A DNA stretch of 64,000 nucleotides from an uncultured Lachnospiraceae bacterium (GCA_947565425.1 CANOFW010000006.1:62001-126000), one strand, 5' to 3'. Shown: positions 18,925 to 28,606, counted from the stretch's first letter. Notes: a model not told the origin generated them from the letters alone. Numbers and translations: made by a program.

Positions 18925-20433
18925 TTACCGATATTCCGCCGGTGAAATTCCGGTCACCTCCTTGAACACTTTCGTAAAATAATTAGAATTACTGTACCCA
19001 CATTCCTGGGCAACCTCATAAATTTTCATATCGGTTGATTTCAATAGCCGTTTCGCATGGCTAATACGAAATTTCTTGAGAAACACAGAAAAATTCATGC
19101 CCATTTCACGCTTAAACAACATACTCAGATATTCAGGTGTTATATTCAACATCTCGGCTGTTTTCTCCAGGCTGATTCCCTCTCGGTAATGCGTCCTGAT
19201 ATATTCTAACGTCCGGCTAATCGTATAGTTGCTAATATCCTCTTTCATCTTTCTGTTGCAGATTTCATCCCCATATTTCATAAGGATCTCATACATTTCC
19301 GTCCTCGTATATGTCATGAGCACACTTTTTAAATAATATTTTTCCTGAAGGCTGTCATAGGCTTTGCGATTGATTTCTTTTGCAACATCCATCATTCTGG
19401 TAATCAGCTTTACCGCTCCATAGCGAATCTCTTCTGCTCCATACTCTTCTGAGATTGCCTGTTCTAAGAATTCATCAAGTCCAGCTTTCATTTCCTCATA
19501 ATTACCGGCTTCAAGCGCGGAAAGAATTTTACGCTCCGCCTGAATCGGATATTCCAACTCTCTGGTAGATTCTCCTGCAAATTCTTCAACACGCAGCAAC
19601 CCGCAGTTTTCTTTTGTAAAATATCGAAATAGCGCTTTCTGTACGGTTTCAAAACATGATTTCCATTCCTCCATTCTCTCACAAATGTCCATACACAGAG
19701 GAATTTCCTTTTCTTTCTTCTGATAACCATACCTTGCCATCTCATCAAAAGTATCAGCAAACGCCAAAATTTCCTTTCTCTTTCCCTTAAAAATTAAGAT
19801 TCTCAAGCTCATACGCTCTTCCCACACATCAAGAAATTTCAATTCCGAAAATTGACGTTTTAAGCTGCGCAAATGGTAATCCATCTCTTTGAGATCTTCC
19901 TTTTTCAAATTGCCAAAATATCCGACAATGATGCCATATATTTTTTCTTTATCCTCTTTTAAAATATTTCTTAACGCCTTGCCTGCTTCTCTTTGCTCCT
20001 CCTTTGTGCCAAAGAAATATTCACGTGCATAATTTTCAGGCTTTTTGACAAACTGAAATTTGCTCTCTTTATATTTATGCTCAATTCGATCTAAGGTCTC
20101 TTGCAGTGCGTCCACAGAAACAGGTTTTAACAAATATTCCTCTGCGCCGATGCTTAATGCTCTTTTTGCGTACTCAAATTCCGCATAACCACTGATGATA
20201 ATGCTATAAATTTCCACTCCCTGTTCTTTGAGTTTTTCAAGCATATCAAGACCATTCATGCCATTCATGCGGATATCCGTGATAACTAAATCAGGAAGAT
20301 TCTCTTTTATAAATTCAATTCCTTCGGCTGCATTTTTACAAGTTCTAATCACTGTATGATCGGTAGCAGCGCTTATCATTTTTTCCAATCCTTCCCGAAT
20401 TGCAATTTCATCCTCTACAATTACAATCCTCAT
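18925..20433 (-). CDS. YesN-like response regulator (REC plus AraC-type DNA binding)
   Basis: 502 residues. The receiver domain (1-120) has the acidic pair E7/D8, phospho-acceptor Asp53 in ITDIRM and Lys103 in LLKPVS. A long, less conserved middle region follows (120-395). The C-terminal 100 residues are an AraC/XylS pair of helix-turn-helix motifs, ending with the signature from EVAQECGYSNSNYFTKVFK. This family pairs with YesM-type kinases and activates nearby carbohydrate genes in Firmicutes. It lies 37 bases after the kinase gene and 15 before the binding-protein gene. Likely targets, by location only, are the neighbouring arabinofuranosidase genes. Confidence 0.92.
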   Translation of the reverse strand: MRIVIVEDEIAIREGLEKMISAATDHTVIRTCKNAAEGIEFIKENLPDLVITDIRMNGMNGLDMLEKLKEQGVEIYSIIISGYAEFEYAKRALSIGAEEYLLKPVSVDALQETLDRIEHKYKESKFQFVKKPENYAREYFFGTKEEQREAGKALRNILKEDKEKIYGIIVGYFGNLKKEDLKEMDYHLRSLKRQFSELKFLDVWEERMSLRILIFKGKRKEILAFADTFDEMARYGYQKKEKEIPLCMDICERMEEWKSCFETVQKALFRYFTKENCGLLRVEEFAGESTRELEYPIQAERKILSALEAGNYEEMKAGLDEFLEQAISEEYGAEEIRYGAVKLITRMMDVAKEINRKAYDSLQEKYYLKSVLMTYTRTEMYEILMKYGDEICNRKMKEDISNYTISRTLEYIRTHYREGISLEKTAEMLNITPEYLSMLFKREMGMNFSVFLKKFRISHAKRLLKSTDMKIYEVAQECGYSNSNYFTKVFKEVTGISPAEYR

Positions 20434-20470
20434 TCCATCACCTTTTTCTATATAATCTTCCCCATATCCC

Positions 20471-22357
20471 CTAATAAAAATTATTATTCATTTGTTCTTC
20501 TATGTCTTCTTCTAAAAACTCATCCTGTATATTCCCATCTTTTTCTACAGAATGATTCTGCAAATTTTCATAAAACGGAAGAATAAGCTCTATAATTGTT
20601 CCAAGACCTTCCATGCTGCTAATATGCCACCCTCCCGCTTCTCCATAATATAACTGTATACGCTCAAAAACATTTGCCAATCCAATTCGTTCTGAACGAT
20701 TCCATTCTCTGTCTTTGCGGTTATAAAAATCAACTTTTTCTTTATCCATGCCCGCGCCATTATCTTCCACAATTACATGAATCCTTCCAGGCTGCTGCGA
20801 TAATCCAATGTCTACACGCAGCATCCCTCCCTCTGTATCTTTTATCCCATGGATAATGGCATTCTCTACAATCGGTTGAATCAAAAGCTTATAAATTTTA
20901 ATATGCCTGACCTCATGTTCCACACAAATTTTGAATTCAAAAGAATGTCCGTACCGAAGCTGATACAAAGACACATAGGCTTTGAGCCACTCTTCCGTCT
21001 CTACAATTTCAACTTGTTCATTACTCTGATTTGTGCTATAACGCAATATGGACCCCAGATTGCTAATCATTTTGCTAATTTCAAATTCATTATTTCTGAC
21101 TGCCATCCAATTGATAGCGTCCAATGTATTATAGAGAAAATGAGGATTAATCTGTGCTTCCAAAGCTTTTATCTCTGCCTGATTCTTTTTTTCAGACATC
21201 ATTTCCACTTCTTTAATCAAAGATCTTACTCTATCTACCATATGATTAAAATTATCCCCAATCTGACCTAGTTCATTCTGTCTATCAACCACCAGTCTGA
21301 CATCCAGATTTCCCTCGTTTATCTGACGGATTCCCTCTATAATTTTTTTTAAATATTCCACATAATAACGATTCGTAGAATTGATAAAAAGTGCAATCGC
21401 AAGCACATCCACCGCAAGTAAAACCCAATAGATAATCTGAAGTACATTGATATCCCGCATTACATAATCTTGGTCATAAACATTATGAAAAATCCATCCC
21501 GTCTCATCATTCTGATACCAGTTACTATACAGTTTCTTACACTCGAACATATCCGCAGATTCTATGAATGCAAGCACATCTTCCTGTACCGTCATTTTTT
21601 TGCCAATTTGTTCGACATCTGGAAACGATAGCACAAAACCCTCGGCATCCGTAATAAAATTCACACTTCGACTATCCGGTTGGAAGGTCCCATTGCAGAT
21701 TTGATCAAGCTCCTTTTCCTCAATACCAATAATAAGAGTACCAACCACACCCTGTTCTAAGTTTTCCGTATTATATAGTTCTTTCCCTAGAAAAAATAGC
21801 GATTCCGTCTTTCCTTCGGTAGAAATTTTCTGTGTGGGAATTAAGACAACCTCACTCTTGCCACTTGTCTGTTGATAAGGAACTGTCAGACGAAGATCTT
21901 CGTAATCACGCCAAATATTGTCGAGAGCAGAACCACTTTGCGCGTCATAAGTGACACTTTCCCCATTCGTGCAAATTAAACTAATACAACGGATTCCTTT
22001 TTTACTTTCCACAAATTGTTTAAGCCTTTCATTCAAAAGGAAAAACCGATATGCCTGCTCCGCATCATCTGCATTATGATATTTTTCCAGATTACGAATA
22101 ATGTCTTTATCGGAATAGATTTGGTAAACCGTATCTTTGTAAGATTCCAGCTTTATCATAAATTTCTCAGAGACCTGCCAAAGATTATTATATATTTGTG
22201 TATTAATCTGTCCGTTCATGTTGGAAATGCTGGCTCTGATATATACTAATTGTAACAGGAGGACAGGAAAGAGAAACAGACACAAACTAATGCCAAAGAA
22301 CTTCTTAACACTCAAGTCCCTATAACGCTGTCTGATTCCTTTCCTGTCTTTTTTCAT
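20471..22357 (-). CDS. YesM-like sensor histidine kinase
   Basis: 628 residues: first membrane segment about 20-41, an extracellular sensor region of some 260 residues (Cache-like by position), second membrane segment about 305-327, HAMP about 330-382, a His_kinase domain with phospho-acceptor His406 in NPHFLYN, and an HATPase domain with QPIVENAIIHG (N-box) and EDNGAGM (G1 box). The acidic C-terminal tail of about 30 residues is unusual for the family. It is the first gene of the tight kinase-regulator-binding protein set, only 31 bases after the metallopeptidase gene. It is expected to phosphorylate the adjacent YesN-like regulator. Confidence 0.92.
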   Translation of the reverse strand: MKKDRKGIRQRYRDLSVKKFFGISLCLFLFPVLLLQLVYIRASISNMNGQINTQIYNNLWQVSEKFMIKLESYKDTVYQIYSDKDIIRNLEKYHNADDAEQAYRFFLLNERLKQFVESKKGIRCISLICTNGESVTYDAQSGSALDNIWRDYEDLRLTVPYQQTSGKSEVVLIPTQKISTEGKTESLFFLGKELYNTENLEQGVVGTLIIGIEEKELDQICNGTFQPDSRSVNFITDAEGFVLSFPDVEQIGKKMTVQEDVLAFIESADMFECKKLYSNWYQNDETGWIFHNVYDQDYVMRDINVLQIIYWVLLAVDVLAIALFINSTNRYYVEYLKKIIEGIRQINEGNLDVRLVVDRQNELGQIGDNFNHMVDRVRSLIKEVEMMSEKKNQAEIKALEAQINPHFLYNTLDAINWMAVRNNEFEISKMISNLGSILRYSTNQSNEQVEIVETEEWLKAYVSLYQLRYGHSFEFKICVEHEVRHIKIYKLLIQPIVENAIIHGIKDTEGGMLRVDIGLSQQPGRIHVIVEDNGAGMDKEKVDFYNRKDREWNRSERIGLANVFERIQLYYGEAGGWHISSMEGLGTIIELILPFYENLQNHSVEKDGNIQDEFLEEDIEEQMNNNFY

Positions 22358-22388
22358 TATTGATTCCGCCCTTTATACTCGCATTTTG

Positions 22389-24224
22389 CTATTTCTTGAC
22401 AATTACTTTTTTGGCAACGCTCATTTTACCAAATACTTTTTTACCGGCAGAGTCCATGCGGTATGCCTGAACGCCAACATAATACGTTCCCTTTTTCAAT
22501 TTTTTTAATGTTTTCTTAGTGGATGTTGTATATGTTATCTTTTTTGATTTTGTAAGTTTCTTATTCTTAGCATAAGTAATCTTATATCCATCTGCATTCT
22601 TTAATTTCTTAATGGTTACAAGAACTTTTTTACCTTTCTGCGCCTTGAGAGACTTGATGGGGGTCTTTCCTACTTTTATCTTTTCCCATTTTGCCTGTAA
22701 GGTAATATTTTTCGTGACATTGCTGTTAAAAGAATATTTCTTTGTGCCCAAATACCAGCCTTTAAAAGAATATCCCTTCTTCTTGGGAACAGAAGGTGCA
22801 GATACCTTACTACCTTCTTTTACATTCTTAACCAAGTCTACCTTACCATTATTATAGACATATTTCACATTAACATACTTAACTACAGGTTCCGGGTCCG
22901 GCGTTGGGTCCGGGTCTGGCGTCGGGTCTGGTGTTGGGTCCGGGTCTGGCGTCGGGTCTGGTGTTGGGTCCGGGTCTGGCGTCGGATCTGGTTCCGGTAC
23001 AGTACCCGGATAAGTATAGTGATCCGGCACACTGCCGTTCTCCCATGGTGATGGAAGATATTTGTTTGAAACATAAATTTTAGACATGAAATCATATGCC
23101 GCTTTGTCATAAGCTTTCAGCTCCGCTCTGGTGTTAATCGGTCCTCTTACACCATCCCAGTTGCCATCGTAAGTATCATCCATAACATTAAACCAAATAG
23201 CGCTCAGTGTTGCAAAATATTCATCCTTATTGCTGCCCGCATAAGAATTCGGCCATCTTCCGGCGGCAATCGACGTATTATAAATATTGATAAATTCTGC
23301 CTTCTGCGCTTCGCTCAATCCATAATTATAAACAGTGTGTCCAAACTCATGAGTTAGAATTGACTCATCCCGATAGCCAGTTGTATAACTTCCCGTCTTC
23401 AACCGCAACACATTAGCATCGCGGATGGAAGCTAACTGTGTCCCACCAAATCCTTCGACATATAGATATGCCTCATCATAATCAAATCTATGCTCAGGAA
23501 TATCGTAGGCAATCTCACCTTCTCCATAAAGTCCCATCATACAGCCGGCTGAACCCATACGATTTGCAATCGTATCATTTGCCAAGAGAACTTCCAACAT
23601 CTCTTTCGCCTTATCCATTGCCTCATCACTCACTTTGGCGCTTCCAAGAACCTTAACACCACAATCTAATACCCGCTCTTTCTGATAGAAAGGCACATAA
23701 TCTTTGACGGTAACCGTCTGTTCTGGCACATACACATCTGATGACACACCTTTGACCTTATTGCCCTTAATGGTGACTTTAATCTCCGGCAAATTGTTTA
23801 GATCGACTGGAGTTGATAAACGCAAGGTTGTCTTAGGAATACTAGGATTGTTCGGGTAAAAACTGTTTCTCGTATTGTAATACACAACACCTCTAATCTC
23901 ATAGTTACCTGCATCTTCAAAACACCAATAATCAAGTTCTCGTTCTATGCCATCAACAGTAACAGAGAAATTCTGCTCCTGTTTTACTAATTTATTGCCA
24001 ACATACTGGCTTTGCACCCAGCCAGCGCCAGACATTTCCTCACTCCAGTAAATCTCAATATCCCGGTTGTTGATAAGTTGTGTTTTCACAACAGTCGGAG
24101 CACTATCCGCCGCTTTTGCATTCGCTTGGAAACACAAAGCCGCAAAAAGTGTCAAAAGAAATACCAACATCCCCTGTCCCCTCAGGTTGATTGCAAAACT
24201 ACTGCGCTTTCTTTCTCCTGGCAT
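22389..24224 (-). CDS. Secreted HEFGH zinc metallopeptidase with Pro-Asp-Thr linker and InlB-type repeat
   Basis: 611 residues with an extended signal peptide (hydrophobic core about 19-37). An N-terminal beta domain (45-175) precedes a gluzincin-type site: HEFGH at 292-296 and a candidate third zinc ligand Glu335 in KDEYFATL. A linker of PDPT-type repeats (410-446) leads to an InlB/Flg_new-like repeat (about 449-513, with GYSFKGWYLG) and a lysine-rich Fn3-like tail (520-611) resembling the tails of the glycosidases. The peptidase family could not be named with confidence; the target may be surface protein or plant glycoprotein. The start is supported by AAAGGAGG at eight bases. It lies 22 bases downstream of telA and 31 upstream of the kinase gene. 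Confidence 0.8.
   Translation of the reverse strand: MPGERKRSSFAINLRGQGMLVFLLTLFAALCFQANAKAADSAPTVVKTQLINNRDIEIYWSEEMSGAGWVQSQYVGNKLVKQEQNFSVTVDGIERELDYWCFEDAGNYEIRGVVYYNTRNSFYPNNPSIPKTTLRLSTPVDLNNLPEIKVTIKGNKVKGVSSDVYVPEQTVTVKDYVPFYQKERVLDCGVKVLGSAKVSDEAMDKAKEMLEVLLANDTIANRMGSAGCMMGLYGEGEIAYDIPEHRFDYDEAYLYVEGFGGTQLASIRDANVLRLKTGSYTTGYRDESILTHEFGHTVYNYGLSEAQKAEFINIYNTSIAAGRWPNSYAGSNKDEYFATLSAIWFNVMDDTYDGNWDGVRGPINTRAELKAYDKAAYDFMSKIYVSNKYLPSPWENGSVPDHYTYPGTVPEPDPTPDPDPTPDPTPDPDPTPDPTPDPDPTPDPEPVVKYVNVKYVYNNGKVDLVKNVKEGSKVSAPSVPKKKGYSFKGWYLGTKKYSFNSNVTKNITLQAKWEKIKVGKTPIKSLKAQKGKKVLVTIKKLKNADGYKITYAKNKKLTKSKKITYTTSTKKTLKKLKKGTYYVGVQAYRMDSAGKKVFGKMSVAKKVIVKK
22887..22997 (-). repeat. Tandem repeat coding for the PDPTPDPD linker
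   Basis: A G/T-rich repeat on the plus strand with an inner 36-base unit present about twice and shorter 12- and 18-base sub-units, all in frame. Such repeats vary in copy number by slippage without breaking the frame. Confidence 0.75.
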
Positions 24225-24246
24225 GTTACCATCCTCCTTTACATTC

Positions 24247-25386
24247 CTATCCCTGCAACTGTAACAACTTTGTCTTTAATTCCCCTTCCAGGCGCTGCAT
24301 TTCTTGTTCTGCCTCTCTGCGCTTTTCTTTTCCTTCTATTTGGATACGCATCACTTCATCCAACGTAGAAATTAACGATTCATTCGTTGCCCGCAGAGTT
24401 TCCATGTCCACAATTCCTCTCTCCGACTCTTTTGCTGTTTCAATCGTTGCCATTTTAAGTTTCTCAGCATTTTTCTTCAACAGCTCATTCGTAAAATCTG
24501 TCACTTCCCGCTGTGCCTTCGATGCCTGAACAGAATGTTCCACACCCATAGCGAGCACCATCTGACTTTTCCACAGTGGAATCGTGTTGACAATTGTAGA
24601 CTGGATTTTCTCCACCATAATCGTATCGTTATTTTGCACCAGGCGAATCTGAGGCGCCGTCTGGATGGAAATCATACGTGTTAATTCCAAATCATGAATC
24701 TTTTTCTCAAATCTCGTACAAAGAGAATCTAAATCCTTTGCTGCTTGCGCATCTTCCGGCAAGCCTGATTTGTTTGCTCTGTCCAAAAGTGCCGGAAGTT
24801 CCGTAGTCCTTACTTGTTCCAACTTGCGTTTTCCGGCAAGAATATACATGGACAATTCCTTAAAATATACTTTGTTTTGTTCATACATTTTATCTAAGAG
24901 AGCAGCATCTTTTAAGAGCTGTACCTGATGCCCTTCCAACACTTTACATATCTTATTGACATTTACTTCTGCTTTATCGTATTTGGATTTTAGATTACTG
25001 AGTTTTTGAGAAGATTTCTTCAGTCGCCCGAAAAATCCTTTTTCCTCCTCTTCCGCATTAAATCCTTTCAATTCTGACACTACGCCGGTGATTAATTCTC
25101 CGATTTCTCCCAAATCCTTTGTCTGAACGTTTGCCAATGCTTTCTCAGAGAAATCTGCCATCTTTTTTTGAGTGCCAGCGCCATATTGAAGAATAATATT
25201 TGTATTGTTTAAATCAATTTGACTCGTAAATTGCTCCACCATACGCTGTTCTTCTTGTGTAAGAACAGGCTCTTCCAATGCTGCCATTTCCTGCTTCACC
25301 GAAACCTCTGCTGCCGGCGCTTTTTCCTCAAACGGTTCTAAGGTGAGGGTTGGCGTCTCTGTAAATTCCATAAATTCTTCGCTCAT
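24247..25386 (-). CDS. TelA-family protein (toxic anion resistance family)
   Basis: 379 residues, soluble and mostly helical, with the TelA/KlaA family layout: an acidic N-terminus, MVEQFTSQIDL near the start of the conserved part, the GFFGRLKKS stretch, and long coiled coils to the end (EMQRLEGELKTKLL). The start is set at 25384-25386, because AAAGGAG precedes it at the right distance and the upstream xpaC-like gene ends at 25388; an earlier in-frame ATG would overlap that gene. Family members were first linked to tellurite resistance, but their normal role is unclear. Pairing with an XpaC-like gene is the usual arrangement in Firmicutes. Confidence 0.88.
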   Translation of the reverse strand: MSEEFMEFTETPTLTLEPFEEKAPAAEVSVKQEMAALEEPVLTQEEQRMVEQFTSQIDLNNTNIILQYGAGTQKKMADFSEKALANVQTKDLGEIGELITGVVSELKGFNAEEEEKGFFGRLKKSSQKLSNLKSKYDKAEVNVNKICKVLEGHQVQLLKDAALLDKMYEQNKVYFKELSMYILAGKRKLEQVRTTELPALLDRANKSGLPEDAQAAKDLDSLCTRFEKKIHDLELTRMISIQTAPQIRLVQNNDTIMVEKIQSTIVNTIPLWKSQMVLAMGVEHSVQASKAQREVTDFTNELLKKNAEKLKMATIETAKESERGIVDMETLRATNESLISTLDEVMRIQIEGKEKRREAEQEMQRLEGELKTKLLQLQG

Positions 25387-25387
25387 A

Positions 25388-26671
25388 TTATTCTCCTTTC
25401 GATTTCCATCCTTCATTTCCAGTTAGCCCCTCCTGCGCAAGCATTGTATGCAGGACCGATATATCGGACGACACATCCCACGCCACATCTTCAAAAAGGC
25501 TGTCCAACAATTTTTCAAACGCTCCATTCAACGTATCTAAAGTATTTTCTATTTCTATCTTAGAAGATTTAATATTCTCCCCTTGTACCGGCTGTTCACT
25601 GAGGCTTTGGTATGCTTCCAGTAATTTTACTGTAGTAGGAAGATAATATTCCATCATCTTATCAATATCTTCGAGAGAATCTGGGTCTGCGCTCACTCTG
25701 TCAAATATCTTCTGAATTAAAGTTTCCATATGAGAAATCTTATCCGATATCTCTACTCCTGAAATTGCGTCATTACAAGAACGAATTTTGTCAACGTATT
25801 CTTGCCCCTTTTCCATAACCTTTTGCAGTTGTTCGTTTTCAACCGTATTTTGCAATTGTTCTGTCTTTTTCTGAACCTTAATCTGTTCTGATTGTTGCTG
25901 TTGCAAGCGCTGTTTCTTTAATTCTTCATATTCATGGTATGTGTCATCACTGACAATCAGACAAGTATTCTGCTCATCCAAATGCCCCTGGATAAACCAA
26001 CCCTTAGCAATCATTTTCTTTATATCTTTCACTACATAGGAAGCAGACTTCTCACTCATCCCAGCAAGTTCTTTGATATTACAGTAAGTCTTTCCTCCCA
26101 ACGTCTCAATATAAGCACGATATCTTTTTAAAGCAGAGAGCATACGACTACCAGACACTGTCATAATAGCGCTTCCCACTAAAAGCGGCAGAAGTATAGA
26201 CAACGCAATACGAATTCCCACAGGAAAACTTCCCAGAAATAGCGACACCAAGCATAAGATAACAACCGCCATGCCTAGACCAACATTAAACACAGCGCCG
26301 CAAATGGTAAGCGTAATACCTCCCGCCTTTACCCCTGTATTCTTGCGAAACAAGCCAGACGCAATAACTCCTGCTTTGCGTACCTGGACAGCAGATTCCT
26401 CAGAAATCTTATTCTTAGAAAGATTAGGCGCTTGTGATTGCTTTTTCTTATCAAATACATTCTCACTTGAGCTATACCAACGATAATTTTTCCTGTTCCA
26501 TTCTTTATTAACCTTTTCCTCCGCTGTACGCAAGCCTTTACGAATATTGCCTACCGCCTCGTTGACCGTATTGGTAATTGCTTTATTCAATTGATTAAAA
26601 TTTTGAGTACTCACGGCATCCTCTACAATATGCTGCACATCTTTCCCCAATTTCTCCCAGTCAGGATTCAT
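25388..26671 (-). CDS. XpaC-like membrane protein, partner of TelA
   Basis: 427 residues from the chosen start, which begins MNPDWEKLG as in relatives and follows GGGAG; an upstream ATG would add 35 residues. The N-terminal part has DW..LG and NFNQLNKAI motifs of the XpaC family (named for 5-bromo-4-chloroindolyl phosphate hydrolysis in Bacillus). Two hydrophobic segments (about 117-138 and 147-172) form a hairpin, followed by a winged-helix-like part and coiled coil. True activity is unknown. One base separates its stop from the telA start, so the two are translationally linked. It heads the run xpaC-telA-peptidase-kinase-regulator-binding protein. Confidence 0.75.
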   Translation of the reverse strand: MNPDWEKLGKDVQHIVEDAVSTQNFNQLNKAITNTVNEAVGNIRKGLRTAEEKVNKEWNRKNYRWYSSSENVFDKKKQSQAPNLSKNKISEESAVQVRKAGVIASGLFRKNTGVKAGGITLTICGAVFNVGLGMAVVILCLVSLFLGSFPVGIRIALSILLPLLVGSAIMTVSGSRMLSALKRYRAYIETLGGKTYCNIKELAGMSEKSASYVVKDIKKMIAKGWFIQGHLDEQNTCLIVSDDTYHEYEELKKQRLQQQQSEQIKVQKKTEQLQNTVENEQLQKVMEKGQEYVDKIRSCNDAISGVEISDKISHMETLIQKIFDRVSADPDSLEDIDKMMEYYLPTTVKLLEAYQSLSEQPVQGENIKSSKIEIENTLDTLNGAFEKLLDSLFEDVAWDVSSDISVLHTMLAQEGLTGNEGWKSKGE

Positions 26672-26832
26672 GTCTGTTCTCCCTATCAACCAATGCAAAC
26701 AAGGCTGTGATGATTTGTATAAAAAATCAACGATACCCATACTAAAAATAAGATACATAGTAATATTATCTAACATTATCCCTTCAAAATCAATATTTTT
26801 TTATAGTGACTATAATTTTAAGCAATTCATGG

Positions 26833-26838
26833 TATAAT
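26833..26838 (+). promoter_or_regulatory. Extended -10 promoter of the ABC-class ATPase gene
   Basis: TGGTATAAT gives a perfect TATAAT with the TGn extension, 44 bases before the start codon. No good -35 box is seen. The gene follows a CGGAGG ribosome binding site. Confidence 0.6.
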
Positions 26839-26882
26839 AATGGCGAAACAAAACTATGAATTACATTTAACACGGAGGTTTT

Positions 26883-28583
26883 ATGAAAACATCTACAGAT
26901 TTGCGTGAATTGTTAAACCGCATAGACCACAGAGGTTATCCAGCTTACAAGGATACCAGGGGAAGCTGGCAGTTTGAAGGATATGTGTTGTCCATTGACC
27001 ATGTACAGGGAGATCCCTTCGCAGCCCCATCAAAGGTAAGCGTCCATGTCCCTGGGAAACTCGCAGGGTTCCCCAGCGAACTCTATAACGAAAAACACAA
27101 ACGAATTGCCTTACAAGATTATCTTATTCGGCAATTTTCCAGGCAAGTACAAGCCTTTACTTTTAAAGCAAAAGGTTCTGGAAAAAGCGGCTTACTCTCG
27201 GTCAGTCGCTGCGGTCAGGAGATTTTAGAACGTACAGCATGTGAAATAGATCACAATGGTATGGTCAGCGTACGCATGGAAATCGGTTTTCCTGCGAATG
27301 GAAGAACTATTAATGCCAGGGAGTTGTGCAAAATTCTTTTTGAATTTCTTCCCGGCTGTGTAAAGAAATCTCTCTATTATCGTGCTTTGGATGCAAAAGT
27401 AGTACAGAAAAATAAAGAATTATCCGAAGACCAACAATTTATCCGACAGGAACTTACCCGCCGAAATATGGCTGCATTTGTGGCAAATAATTCTATTTTG
27501 CCTCGGGAATCAGGCATTTCCGACCGTCCCATGAAAGAAGCTGTTCCCTTTCGTTCCCCAAAATCCATGGAAGTAACCTTGAATCTTCCCTATTATGGGA
27601 ACATCACAGGTATGGGCATTCCGCAAGGTATTACTCTAGTAGTCGGCGGCGGTTATCATGGTAAATCTACGCTTCTCAAAGCTTTGGAACTTGGTGTTTA
27701 TAACCACATTGCCGGGGATGGCAGGGAATATGTAATTACAGATGAAAGCGCCATGAAAATTCGTGCGGAAGATGGCAGAAGCATCAAACAAGTAGATATT
27801 TCTATGTTCATTAATAATTTGCCTAACCGCAAGGACACTAGGCACTTCTGCACAGAAGACGCCAGCGGCAGTACTTCTCAGGCAGCAAATGTAGTGGAAG
27901 CAATGGAAATGGACACCCGACTTTTGCTCATTGATGAGGACACCAGCGCAACTAATTTTATGATAAGGGATGAATTGATGCAGCGTGTTGTCAACCGCAA
28001 ATCGGAACCAATCACACCATTTATTGACCGGGTACAAGAATTATCTGAAAAACGGGGAATTTCCACCATCCTTGTAGCAGGAAGTTCTGGCTCCTATTTC
28101 CACAAGGCGGACTGTATTATCCAAATGGATCATTACCTTCCCAAAGATATTACAGAATTCGCCAAAAAAGAAGCGGCGGCTTTTCCGCTTCCAGAAGAGC
28201 CTGTAGCTCCTGCGTCCGAGCCCTCTTATCAGAGAATTGTTAAAATAGATAGCGCCTTCCGTAAAAATGATCGCATTAAAATGAAAACGCAGGGAAAAGA
28301 TGCTATTGTTATTAACAAAGACACCATTGATTTGCGCTATGTAGAACAACTGACAGATACCGAGCAACTTGGCACTCTGGGACTGCTGATGAAATATGCA
28401 CAACTAAATCTTTTTGACGGCAGACGCACGTTGGGAGAGGCAGCAAAAGAACTTTGGCAAATTTTAGATGAGAGGGGGATTTCAGCCGTTTGTGGCGGAA
28501 GCTATGTCCCCGGTGGATATGCAATGCCTAGAAAACAGGAAATTTTTGCCTGCCTAAACCGTTACCGCCAACTGCGAATGTGA
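26883..28583 (+). CDS. Predicted ABC-class P-loop ATPase (PF09818-like)
   Basis: 566 residues, cytoplasmic, no membrane segments. The nucleotide site is clear: Walker A GGGYHGKST at 255-263, a signature-like ASGSTSQAANV near 327-337, and Walker B LLLIDEDTSATN at 347-358, followed by a catalytic-type DE pair. The N-terminal 230 residues and the C-terminal 100 (with DLRYVEQL and a helical end) match the family annotated as predicted ABC-class ATPase. The function is not established in any member I can name. It is transcribed divergently from the xpaC-like gene with about 210 bases between starts. Confidence 0.85.
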   Translation: MKTSTDLRELLNRIDHRGYPAYKDTRGSWQFEGYVLSIDHVQGDPFAAPSKVSVHVPGKLAGFPSELYNEKHKRIALQDYLIRQFSRQVQAFTFKAKGSGKSGLLSVSRCGQEILERTACEIDHNGMVSVRMEIGFPANGRTINARELCKILFEFLPGCVKKSLYYRALDAKVVQKNKELSEDQQFIRQELTRRNMAAFVANNSILPRESGISDRPMKEAVPFRSPKSMEVTLNLPYYGNITGMGIPQGITLVVGGGYHGKSTLLKALELGVYNHIAGDGREYVITDESAMKIRAEDGRSIKQVDISMFINNLPNRKDTRHFCTEDASGSTSQAANVVEAMEMDTRLLLIDEDTSATNFMIRDELMQRVVNRKSEPITPFIDRVQELSEKRGISTILVAGSSGSYFHKADCIIQMDHYLPKDITEFAKKEAAAFPLPEEPVAPASEPSYQRIVKIDSAFRKNDRIKMKTQGKDAIVINKDTIDLRYVEQLTDTEQLGTLGLLMKYAQLNLFDGRRTLGEAAKELWQILDERGISAVCGGSYVPGGYAMPRKQEIFACLNRYRQLRM

Positions 28584-28606
28584 TTACATAATTGTTTCCT
28601 AGAACA

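Noticed and set aside
22887-22997. Regular repeat considered as a CRISPR array.
   Set aside because: Units are contiguous, in frame and code for a Pro-Asp-Thr linker; there are no spacers and no cas genes.
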